A stretch of 14,434 nt of DNA, from the NCBI GenBank assembly GCA_900548875.1, contig URMA01000075.1, positions 1 to 14,434 of the forward strand, in the 5' to 3' direction. Numbering within the stretch: position 1 is the stretch's first letter; the number at the start of each line of letters is the position of its first letter. The position numbers were made by a program, and so were the translations under genes. Below the pieces are notes generated by a model that searched no databases, was not told the DNA's origin, and saw nothing but the letters and a program-made list of their open reading frames with translations. Below, in pieces: positions 7,917 to 14,434 of the stretch. Origin of the DNA: an uncultured Porphyromonadaceae bacterium (GTDB lineage: Bacteria > Bacteroidota > Bacteroidia > Bacteroidales > Muribaculaceae).

Positions 7917-9053
7917 ATGCGCAATTTTTTTTATCCGCTATTGCTGTTGGCCGTTTTGTTTTCTTCCTGCCGTCAGGAGGAGGTTATCAATAGCTCGTCA
8001 TCTTCTCAAGCAGGGAATCCTGTCTTTTCGGAAGTGGAAGGTTTCTATTTGCTGAATGAAGGGAATATGGGCCTGAACAAAAGTTCGTTGGACTATTACG
8101 ATGCAACAACGGCAACTTATCACCGTAACATTTATGCCGAGAGAAATCCCAATGTCGTTAAGGAATTGGGTGATGTGGGTAATGATTTGCAGATTTATGG
8201 CAGCAAACTGTATGCCGTAATCAACTGCTCTCATAAAGTGGAAGTCATGAATGCTGACGATGCTACCCGTGTCGCGAAAATTGATATTCCAAACTGCCGG
8301 TATGTGGTAGGGAATAAAGGTTATGTATATGTGAGCAGCTATGTCGGACCGGTACAGATTGACCCGACAGCGCCTAAAGGAGCCGTGTTTAAGGTAGATA
8401 CGTTGACGATGAATATTGTCGGGAACGTAGAAGTGGGCTATCAGCCGGAAGAGATGGCCGTAATCGGCAATAAACTTTATGTGGCAAATTCTGGCGGCTA
8501 TAGAATTGGAAATTACGAAAACACCATATCTGTCATTGACTTGGACAAATTCACCGTCTGTGATGTGATTGAATTGGATGGTATCGAAAATCTTCACCGT
8601 ATGGCTGTCGACAGCCAGGGACGCTTGTGGGTAAGTTCGCGTGGCGACTATTATGGTGCTGTCTCGACACTGGTTGTCGTGGATCCGCAAAGCGGAAGAA
8701 TTCTCAAAAACATGAACATTCCTGTGTCGAATATGTGGGTGGACGACGACATCGCCTATATTATCAGTTCGGAATATAGCAAGGTGACAGAATCAGAGGA
8801 AATCACTTATGCAAAAATCGACATGCTGAATATGGAGGTGCTTTCCCGTCAGCTTATTACCGACGGTACCGACAAACAGATAAAGATACCTTATGGTATT
8901 GCCGTCAATCCTGTGACTAAGGATATTTATATCACGGATGCAAAATCCTATGTCGTGTCAGGTACACTGTACTGTTTCGACAAAAATGGAGTAAAGTTGT
9001 GGCAGCTGACTGCCGGTCAGATTCCAAACAGTTTTGCGTTTAGAGGAAAATAG
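7917..9053 (+). CDS. btuG: BtuG-like surface lipoprotein, corrinoid-binding beta-propeller
   Basis: A 378-residue lipoprotein. The lipobox-type signal ends LFSSC with Cys18, followed by RQEE, an acidic stretch like the Bacteroides surface-export signal, so the protein should sit on the outside of the outer membrane. The rest is a repeated-blade beta-propeller (YncE/DUF5074 type), opening with FYLLNEGNMG (LNEG at 46-49) and running through blades such as NKLYVANSG and GRLWVSSRGDYYG. In gut Bacteroides, BtuG proteins bind cobalamin with very high affinity and cap BtuB. The adjacent btuB and the cobalamin riboswitch support the same job here. I chose the ATG at 7917. An upstream GTG at 7866 would bury the signal peptide. 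The next gene begins 24 bases after the stop, so both probably share a transcript. Confidence 0.9.
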   Translation: MRNFFYPLLLLAVLFSSCRQEEVINSSSSSQAGNPVFSEVEGFYLLNEGNMGLNKSSLDYYDATTATYHRNIYAERNPNVVKELGDVGNDLQIYGSKLYAVINCSHKVEVMNADDATRVAKIDIPNCRYVVGNKGYVYVSSYVGPVQIDPTAPKGAVFKVDTLTMNIVGNVEVGYQPEEMAVIGNKLYVANSGGYRIGNYENTISVIDLDKFTVCDVIELDGIENLHRMAVDSQGRLWVSSRGDYYGAVSTLVVVDPQSGRILKNMNIPVSNMWVDDDIAYIISSEYSKVTESEEITYAKIDMLNMEVLSRQLITDGTDKQIKIPYGIAVNPVTKDIYITDAKSYVVSGTLYCFDKNGVKLWQLTAGQIPNSFAFRGK

Positions 9054-9077
9054 AAAAGAAACGAAATCAATACGGCT

Positions 9078-10235
9078 ATGAGAACAAATTGCTTTTATTT
9101 AATGCTGCTTTCCGGTGTGTTTGCGCTCAATGCGGTAAATCCCGAGATGAATAAGGTTTACGAGTTTGTGCCTGCTCCCGGTCAGTTTGTAAATACTCTT
9201 CCGGAATGGGAAGAAGGTGACAATGCGGAAGCAATGTGCTCAAAAGCCTTGGATTTGATGCGAGGCGGTGCTTTTGTCAGCTTGGGTTCCTATGGCGGAT
9301 ACGTGACGGTCGGGTTTGAAACGACGATTGTCAATGTAGACGGCAAACGGGACATCTATATTCAAGGAAACACGTTCAACGGTGCTGCCGAGCCGGGTGT
9401 CGTAATGGTATCCTACGATATTAACGGCAACGGACTGCCGGATGATGAATGGTTTGAAATTGCCGGAAGTGAATATAAAAACTCGGTATTGAATTATGAG
9501 ATAACTTATCGTCGTCCCGGTTCTTCGGATGGGGATATTGAATGGACCGACAATCAGGGCGGTTCGGGGAAAGTGCTGAAAAATCAGTTCCACAGCCAGC
9601 CGTATTGGCCCCAGTGGTTAAGCGATAAGGAAACATTGTCGTTTCGTGGAACAAGATTGCCCGACAATGCAACCAACCAGGGTACTGACGATGCTCCCTA
9701 TTATGTGTTGGAGGCATTTGAATACGGATATGCCGACAATCAACCGAATCTGGCGGATGGTGAGCATAATGACGCCGCTAAAATAGACATTGACTGGGCG
9801 GTTGACGCCAACGGTAATCCTGTCAAGATGCCGGGAGTGGATTTTGTCCGTATCTATACGGGGGTTAATCAGTATAACGGCTGGATAGGTGAGTGCAGCA
9901 CGGAAGTGGGATGCATTTATAACGATCACACACGGGCTGACGGGGCCGTAGATGAATCCCTAAAAATGGATGAGGAAGTTTTGAAAAACTTTCTGGACAA
10001 GTACTCTTCCGTTGAATCGGTTGCGAATACATTGGCACATGTTTTCGTTTCTTCGGAAGGTATGCTGTCAATTGTTCTGACTGTTCCTGAACAGGTGCGG
10101 ATATATAATCAGCTTGGCCAACAGATGGAGGCTGTGCAACTGCCGGAAGGCAGTCATCAGTTGGATATCAGTGCATATCCTGACGGTATGTATATTGTTG
10201 TCGCAGGAATGACAAGAACAAAAATTTTGAAATAA
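9078..10235 (+). CDS. Secreted protein of the B12 locus with T9SS-type sorting tail
   Basis: A 385-residue exported protein. An N-terminal signal (about 1-19, cut near LNA|VN) is followed by a beta-rich domain (about 45-285) that I cannot tie to a named family. It has GGAFVSLGSYGGYVTVGF, a likely calcium loop DINGNGLPDDEW at 114-125, and GVDFVRIYTGVNQYNGWIGE. The last 75 residues (about 310-385) resemble a type A T9SS sorting domain: VRIYNQLGQQ near 340, then YPDGMYIV and a terminal TKILK. There is no lipobox. Relatives of this domain occur, as I recall, beside corrinoid transport genes in Bacteroidota, and it may be an accessory corrinoid binder (BtuH-like is one option, not shown). It follows btuG by 24 bases and is under the same riboswitch. 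Confidence 0.75.
   Translation: MRTNCFYLMLLSGVFALNAVNPEMNKVYEFVPAPGQFVNTLPEWEEGDNAEAMCSKALDLMRGGAFVSLGSYGGYVTVGFETTIVNVDGKRDIYIQGNTFNGAAEPGVVMVSYDINGNGLPDDEWFEIAGSEYKNSVLNYEITYRRPGSSDGDIEWTDNQGGSGKVLKNQFHSQPYWPQWLSDKETLSFRGTRLPDNATNQGTDDAPYYVLEAFEYGYADNQPNLADGEHNDAAKIDIDWAVDANGNPVKMPGVDFVRIYTGVNQYNGWIGECSTEVGCIYNDHTRADGAVDESLKMDEEVLKNFLDKYSSVESVANTLAHVFVSSEGMLSIVLTVPEQVRIYNQLGQQMEAVQLPEGSHQLDISAYPDGMYIVVAGMTRTKILK
10198..10229 (+). promoter_or_regulatory. Weak candidate promoter for riboswitch 3
   Basis: TTG at 10198-10200, a 21-base spacer and AAATTTTG at 10222-10229 resemble the -33/-7 pattern, but the first base of the -7 box is A, not T. It lies in the last codons of the preceding gene. 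Without it, the third riboswitch would act inside a longer btuG transcript. Confidence 0.3.
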
Positions 10236-10264
10236 TAGTAAGGGGAAGTTCCCCAATCAGATAG

Positions 10265-10450
10265 CTACAGGTTTGGAGAAATCCAACGAAGAGGGAATCG
10301 GGTGAAAATCCCGAACAGTCCCGCTGCTGTAACTCCATAAGCGAATCATTGGAAAATTGTCACTGGCAGATGCCGGGAAGGCTCAATGATTGTCGGAGAA
10401 GTCAGAAGACCTGCCTGTAGTGTTACGCTTGAAGCTTACGGAGTATGAGT
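10265..10450 (+). promoter_or_regulatory. Cobalamin riboswitch 3 (upstream of the propeller fusion gene)
   Basis: The best-formed copy. P1 is a perfect 7-bp helix (CTACAGG 10265-10271 with CCTGTAG 10414-10420). A small hairpin TTGGAGAAATCCAA follows, then ATCGGGTGAAAATCCCGAACAG, CCGCTGCTGTAACTCC and the B12 box AGTCAGAAGACCTGCC at 10400-10415. The P13-like hairpin (10434-10438 with 10446-10450, wobble pairs) carries GGAG (10440-10443), complementary to L5 CTCC (10333-10336). About 100 bases lead to the start codon at 10552, and no terminator was seen between. Confidence 0.95.
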
Positions 10451-10551
10451 GGAAAGATTTTCTGCAAATTCGATTTATTGTCGGATGCTTGTCGGATCTC
10501 TGTAAGTTTTGTGCAATGACGAACATTATGTTGTACTTTAACTTTATAGAG

Positions 10552-12822
10552 ATGAAAAAATTTTTATCATTTGTTTTTATTGTATTTGCATCAGCTTTTG
10601 TTGCAAATGCGGACGTCCGTATTCAGGGCGTTCCTGTTAGTGGTGCTGTGGCACAGTCGGTCGCCCGACAAATGGAATATGTGTCGGTGATGCCGATTGG
10701 TGAAGCCTCTTTTTCTTTTGACCAGATTCAGAATTGGACCGGCGAAGGTGAAAATCAGGCCGCTTTGATCCTTCAGTGGAATGACGACCGTGAAACGCAT
10801 GCCATGGTTTGGGGATATCGTTGGGACGGCGAAGCCACCGGTGTCGACATGGTTAAGGCTATTGCAAAGAATGACCCGCGTTTGTATATCCTGGCTATGG
10901 ACGGTTCTGCCTATGGAACCACTATCGGCGGTTTTGTCTATGACGTTGACGGCGATGGCGATTACCAGCTTACTGACGGTAGCGAGACCTATTCGGTTGT
11001 TGACGGAGTGGTTTCCATTAGTAGTTATGAATTTGATAAATTTTCATCGACTGACAATGATGATTACTGGAAATCAGGGTGGATGACAAATGGATATTGG
11101 TCGTATTACGTGAGCGACCAGAGTCAATTCCCTCCAACAGGTTATGCATCATCCGGTGCTTCTTCCCGCAAGTTGCAGAATGGAAGTGTGGACGGTTGGA
11201 TGTTCAGCCCGTTTTCAGGCGGTCCTTATAGTTGGAAATCTTTGACACCGGCTGCAGCCGCGGAAAAAACGGTTGCCTATGAAAACGGTTTCTTTATTTT
11301 GAATGAAGGCTGGTTCGGACATGAAAACGGTTCGTTGACATTCCTTGACGGTGCGGATAATTTCTCTTATCGTGCATTTCAGGCGGCAAATCCGGGGACG
11401 GAATTAGGTGCAACATCCGAATATGTCCAGATTTATGGCGAAAACATATACATCATGTCAAAGCAGGGTACACGTTTGGTGGTAGCCGATGCCAAGACAT
11501 TGAAGGTGAAGAAAACTTTTGCGGAATTGGCAGGCGACGGCCGTGCCGTTCTCGGGGTGGATGAAAACACGGTTTATGTCGGGACATCAGCCGGAATCCA
11601 GATTCTGGACGTAGCGTCGATGGAACTCGGCGATGTCATAGCCGGAACCGGTGATGACCGTGGTGATATTGGCATGATGACGAGAGTGGGAAAATATGTG
11701 TTTGCAGCAAAACAGTCGAAAGGCATTTTTGTTATTGACGCAGAGACAAATACATTACTGAATACAATCGAAAACAGTAATGCCTGCGGTTTGACCGTTT
11801 CAAAGGACGGATATGTCTGGGTACCTGCCAAATCTGAAATTCTTCGCATACATCCTGTTACATTGGAGACCAAAACTTTTGATTTGCCGAATACCATGGC
11901 TTCTCCCTGGGGAGCTTGGTGTGCTGACAAACTTGTGGCAAGCCAAAAGGAAAATGCTTTGTTTTATGGTTATGGCAGTTCGTGGCCAAATGCTGAAACA
12001 AATATTGGGAAATTGCTGATAGATGAAAATGGAGATCTTTCGGAAGATACCTCATTTGCGGTAACTTTGCCGGAAGGTGTCGACAGTTCCAAGTCGCAAA
12101 TGCTTTATGGTGCGTTCGCTTATGATGCGGATACCGACATGTTGGTAGTTCCGACTGTACAGAGTGGTTACGGGGCAAACTATCAGGAAAATTGGATTCA
12201 TTTTGTAGACTGTCAATCGGGAGAGATTGTCAAAACATTGCGTCCAATGGACGAAAACGGTGAATCACATTATTGGTTCCCTGCCTTGGTTATTCCTACG
12301 GATGATGCGGCACCTGAGTTGACGTTGAAGGATATCGATGGCGAGGAGGGGTCCTCACATACTTATGCTGTGGCTGATTTCGTACACGATGTCGACAACC
12401 TGGCTGTACTGTCGACTATTTCTGTGGAAATTGAAAATCCTGTCGTTGCCGAAGCTGATTGCGATGGTTTGAATTTGAATGTTTCATTGAAAGCCGAAGG
12501 CAACACGATGCTCACAGTTACGGTTAATTCAAACGGAAAGGTGGTTCAAAAGCAGATTACTGTAAATGCTGAAGCGTCTTCGGTCGACAGAATTGATTCT
12601 GATGCAGTCAAGATTTCTCCGACATTGGTTAAAGACCGTCTGACGGTGTCAGGAGTGGAAAACGGTACGTTGCGAATTTTCAATATGCAGGGCGCATTGG
12701 TGCTCCAGCAGGATTTGAAGGTCGCGAATACGGTTAATGTGGGTAATTTGCCGCAAGGTACGTATATTGTGAATATTATAAGTTCAAAAGGACAAAAAAT
12801 AGAGAAGGTTGTAAAAATGTAG
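10552..12822 (+). CDS. Secreted multidomain protein: unfamiliar domain, BtuG-like propeller, T9SS tail
   Basis: A 756-residue exported protein. Signal peptide 1-22 (cut at ANA|DV). Residues about 23-235 form an unfamiliar domain with LQWNDDRETHAMVWGYRWDG (74-93) and a calcium-loop-like DVDGDGDY (131-138). From about 243 a YncE/DUF5074-type beta-propeller starts with FFILNEGWFG (LNEG at 250-253), the same opening as the btuG product. An Ig-like segment covers about 583-680. The last 75 residues look like a T9SS type A sorting domain (RIFNMQGALV at 708-717, LPQGTYIVNI, then KVVKM at the end). No lipobox. The riboswitch upstream and the propeller suggest a secreted or surface-bound corrinoid-capture protein; this is inference. 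The frame is open from 10390, but that start lies inside the riboswitch, so I chose the ATG at 10552. Confidence 0.85.
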   Translation: MKKFLSFVFIVFASAFVANADVRIQGVPVSGAVAQSVARQMEYVSVMPIGEASFSFDQIQNWTGEGENQAALILQWNDDRETHAMVWGYRWDGEATGVDMVKAIAKNDPRLYILAMDGSAYGTTIGGFVYDVDGDGDYQLTDGSETYSVVDGVVSISSYEFDKFSSTDNDDYWKSGWMTNGYWSYYVSDQSQFPPTGYASSGASSRKLQNGSVDGWMFSPFSGGPYSWKSLTPAAAAEKTVAYENGFFILNEGWFGHENGSLTFLDGADNFSYRAFQAANPGTELGATSEYVQIYGENIYIMSKQGTRLVVADAKTLKVKKTFAELAGDGRAVLGVDENTVYVGTSAGIQILDVASMELGDVIAGTGDDRGDIGMMTRVGKYVFAAKQSKGIFVIDAETNTLLNTIENSNACGLTVSKDGYVWVPAKSEILRIHPVTLETKTFDLPNTMASPWGAWCADKLVASQKENALFYGYGSSWPNAETNIGKLLIDENGDLSEDTSFAVTLPEGVDSSKSQMLYGAFAYDADTDMLVVPTVQSGYGANYQENWIHFVDCQSGEIVKTLRPMDENGESHYWFPALVIPTDDAAPELTLKDIDGEEGSSHTYAVADFVHDVDNLAVLSTISVEIENPVVAEADCDGLNLNVSLKAEGNTMLTVTVNSNGKVVQKQITVNAEASSVDRIDSDAVKISPTLVKDRLTVSGVENGTLRIFNMQGALVLQQDLKVANTVNVGNLPQGTYIVNIISSKGQKIEKVVKM

Positions 12823-12861
12823 TTGATACTACACAATAAGTCGTAACACTTATCGAACGAT

Positions 12862-12897
12862 AAAATGCGCTATTTGTGAAAATGGCGCATTTTTTTA
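12862..12897 (+). terminator. Strong terminator at the end of the B12 locus
   Basis: A 14-bp stem (12862-12875 with 12880-12893, one G-U pair) closed by a GTGA tetraloop runs into a T-run. It starts 39 bases after the stop codon of the propeller fusion gene. Confidence 0.92.
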
Positions 12898-12941
12898 TTT
12901 CATGAAATGTCTATTCTGCATTTGGACGATGGATATAGGGA

Positions 12942-12967
12942 AAAATAAAACCGCCCGAAGGCGGTTT
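12942..12967 (-). terminator. Terminator of the sigma factor operon
   Basis: On the minus strand AAACCGCC (12967-12960) pairs with GGCGGTTT (12955-12948) around the stable loop TTCG, and TTATTTTT follows. The plus side also has TTTGTTTGT, so it may back up the opposing terminator. It begins 15 bases after the stop codon of the last gene of the operon. Confidence 0.9.
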
Positions 12968-12982
12968 GTTTGTCTGTTATTT

Positions 12983-13447
12983 CTAACGCATGGGCTTTGG
13001 ATTCGTGCGTTTGCGTTTTTCGCTTTGCAGGCGTTTCATGAAATTACGCTCGGAATCGTAGATTTTTTCGATTTGCTTTGGCGTGAGGAATTTACGAAAC
13101 TTTGAGTAATACTTTTCGTGGATTTCCACTTTCTGTTTGGCCATTTCAAACTGATACTTGATGACTTCTTCCGTTTCAGCATCCGTTCTTTCGGCTTTCC
13201 GTTTCGACATGGCAGCACATTCTTTATTGGTCGATTTCATGTCTTGCTGATACTGCTTGTAGAGCGGGATGAATTGTTCGCGCTCATTGTCGTCGAGTGC
13301 CAATTTGTCGAGAATTGCATTGAGCTGGAATTCTTCCATTTTTTCCGCTGTCATCGCCTTGCGGGGTTTTTCACTTTTTTGCGGTTGTGCGAATGCTGTT
13401 GAGAAGGCAATGATGAGCATTGCCATTACCATACTGATTTTTTTCAT
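12983..13447 (-). CDS. Periplasmic Spy/CpxP-like helical protein
   Basis: A 154-residue exported protein. A signal peptide covers 1-20 (AFA|QP), and the rest is charged and mainly helical, rich in Lys and Glu. It carries an LTPKQ motif at 121-125, comparable to the LTxxQ motif of Spy and CpxP, which are periplasmic chaperones or stress sensors in other bacteria. A similar small protein often follows a sigma factor in Bacteroidota. It lies 23 bases after the preceding gene, so it is the third gene of the sigma factor operon, perhaps an output or a feedback element of the envelope response. The function is not proven, and similarity is by pattern only. Confidence 0.7.
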   Translation of the reverse strand: MKKISMVMAMLIIAFSTAFAQPQKSEKPRKAMTAEKMEEFQLNAILDKLALDDNEREQFIPLYKQYQQDMKSTNKECAAMSKRKAERTDAETEEVIKYQFEMAKQKVEIHEKYYSKFRKFLTPKQIEKIYDSERNFMKRLQSEKRKRTNPKPMR

Positions 13448-13470
13448 AATAGTGATATTTAGAGTGATTG

Positions 13471-13818
13471 TTATTCTTCCATTTGCATGATTACATCGGC
13501 TTCGTACATTTGAAGAAGCTCATCGAGTTCTTCGTCGCTCATGTTCGAAATATAGGTGTCGATGTCAGCATACCGTTCGGTCGTATTGCTGGTTGATACC
13601 GTCGTCATGACCGTGTTGTCGTTTATCAGAGTCAGGGCTATGGTTATCCCGACGACGGCCGCCGCGGCAATTGTGCCTATCCTTCGAGCGAATGTCCTGC
13701 GGTGTTTCCGTTGGTTAATTCGTCGTAGCACTTTCTCCGGGAATGTGTCAAAGAAATCTGCCGGAGTGTCATTGAACGGCATCGTTTTGTCGAAGTTTTC
13801 TATGTCGGAATTTTTCAT
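13471..13818 (-). CDS. Small single-pass membrane protein, probable anti-sigma factor
   Basis: A 115-residue protein. The N-terminal part (1-45) is cytoplasmic in the simplest model and contains FPEKVLRRINQRKHRR, a basic stretch before one transmembrane helix at about 47-65. The C-terminal part, in the periplasm, ends in an acidic helix (ISNMSDEELDELLQMYEADV). Its start ATG overlaps the sigma factor stop codon as ATGA (13818-13815), which indicates translational coupling. Location and topology suggest an anti-sigma factor, but I see no recognisable zinc-binding or FecR-type domain. The frame is open further upstream to 13914, but that would run through the sigma factor gene, so I chose 13818. 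Confidence 0.65.
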   Translation of the reverse strand: MKNSDIENFDKTMPFNDTPADFFDTFPEKVLRRINQRKHRRTFARRIGTIAAAAVVGITIALTLINDNTVMTTVSTSNTTERYADIDTYISNMSDEELDELLQMYEADVIMQMEE

Positions 13819-14348
13819 TGTAAAGGTTGGCTTTGGATGTATGACTTGATTTTTTCTTTTGCTAAATGGAAATTTGTCTTTGCAGCACTCATAGAGATAC
13901 CAAGAATTTCGCAAATCTGTTCATATTCCATTTCGTCGTAAAAACGCAAGTTGAAAACCAGCTTTTGTTTTTCCGGAAGGGTACGGATAGCTTTTTGCAG
14001 CAATATCCGCTGTTCGTTCAGTCGTTCATCAGTTTCATCGTTCTCAGAACGTATGTTGTCACTGATATTGTCCAGAAGTTCATATTCAGGACCTTTTTTC
14101 CCAATGAATCGGAGAGCTTCGTTGGTGGCTATTTTATATAGCCAGGTATAGATGGAACTTTTCCCGTCAAATTTCCTGAATGACTTGTATGCTTTGTAAA
14201 ATGTTTCTTGCAGAACATCCTCAGCATCTTCGTGCGAATTCAGTAGTCTTCTCAAGTGCCAGTACAGTCGCCGTTGATTTTGCTCGACGATTTGCCGAAA
14301 CTCTTCCTCCTCATTTCGTTTGCGTGGTGAGAAGATATTCAGTAGCAT
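13815..14348 (-). CDS. ECF-type RNA polymerase sigma factor
   Basis: A 177-residue extracytoplasmic-function sigma factor. Region 2 is at about 15-85, with the typical SHEDAEDVLQETFYKAYKSF and FDGKSSIYTWLYKIATNEAL. Region 4 is at about 120-172, with LPEKQKLVFNLRFYDEMEYEQI and a helix-turn-helix ILGISMSAAKTNFHLAK. It directs RNA polymerase to a set of envelope or stress genes that cannot be named from here. It heads an operon with the membrane protein and the Spy-like protein. No clear TAnnTTTG box was found in the 86 bases upstream, so the promoter may be unlike the housekeeping one, possibly self-recognised. The start is the ATG at 14348. Confidence 0.92.
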   Translation of the reverse strand: MLLNIFSPRKRNEEEEFRQIVEQNQRRLYWHLRRLLNSHEDAEDVLQETFYKAYKSFRKFDGKSSIYTWLYKIATNEALRFIGKKGPEYELLDNISDNIRSENDETDERLNEQRILLQKAIRTLPEKQKLVFNLRFYDEMEYEQICEILGISMSAAKTNFHLAKEKIKSYIQSQPLQ

Positions 14349-14415
14349 CAGTCTTGTTTTTATTGGTTTGACACCCGAAAGCGTGAAAAGGTTAAATCGG
14401 AATTGTGAATTTTAC

Positions 14416-14434
14416 AAAAAAAACGGCTGCCACT
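14416..14434 (-). terminator. Possible 3' half of a terminator cut by the window edge
   Basis: On the minus strand AGTGGCAGCCG is followed by eight T. This looks like the right arm and T-run of a terminator whose left arm is beyond the window, ending an upstream gene. Unprovable without the flanking sequence. Confidence 0.3.

Noticed and set aside
7998..8690. Open frame of 230 codons on the minus strand
   Set aside because: It is antisense to the btuG-like gene, with no promoter or recognisable domain.
10390..10551. N-terminal extension of the propeller fusion gene
   Set aside because: The frame is open, but it runs through the end of riboswitch 3 and would place 54 residues before a clear signal peptide at 10552.
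1..14434. CRISPR array, tRNA genes, insertion sequences, attachment sites
   Set aside because: I saw no regular repeat-spacer pattern, cloverleaf sequence, transposase frame or flanking direct repeats by eye. The only repeated elements are the three riboswitches.

Overview
The window reads as chromosomal DNA from a member of the Bacteroidota, most likely order Bacteroidales. Several genes are preceded by a TAnnTTTG box, in two cases with a TTG about 18-19 bases upstream. This is the known Bacteroides-type -33/-7 promoter. The proteins also fit: a BtuB-type TonB-dependent receptor, a BtuG-like surface lipoprotein, and two proteins ending in what look like type IX secretion (T9SS) sorting domains. 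The T9SS tails suggest a genus other than typical gut Bacteroides (for example Parabacteroides, Barnesiella or Odoribacter relatives). That placement is inference; no marker gene is present.

Left part (1-4900, all genes on the minus strand): a glycosyltransferase (GtrB/DPM1-like) followed 8 bases later by glutamine-dependent NAD synthetase, with a bidirectional terminator beyond it. Next come a Crp/Fnr-type regulator with its own promoter and strong terminator, and a metallo-beta-lactamase-fold hydrolase of the RNase Z-like group with its own promoter.

Middle (4900-12900, plus strand): a corrinoid (vitamin B12) acquisition locus. Three cobalamin riboswitches each precede a transcription segment: riboswitch 1 and btuB; riboswitch 2 and the btuG-like lipoprotein plus a secreted protein; riboswitch 3 and a 756-residue multidomain secreted protein. 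A very strong terminator closes the locus. The inferred logic is that low B12 opens all three segments, BtuB imports corrinoid through the outer membrane, BtuG sits on top as the capture lid, and the two T9SS-type proteins are extra surface or secreted factors, probably also binding corrinoid. The last protein joins an unfamiliar N-terminal domain to a BtuG-like beta-propeller, an Ig-like segment and a sorting tail. Upstream of riboswitch 1 a separate promoter, long hairpin and terminator outline a possible small RNA.

Right part (12980-14434, minus strand): an ECF sigma factor, a small single-pass membrane protein overlapping it by ATGA (probable anti-sigma factor), and a periplasmic Spy/CpxP-like helical protein, arranged as one operon with a terminator. 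No tRNA, rRNA, CRISPR array or mobile element was seen.
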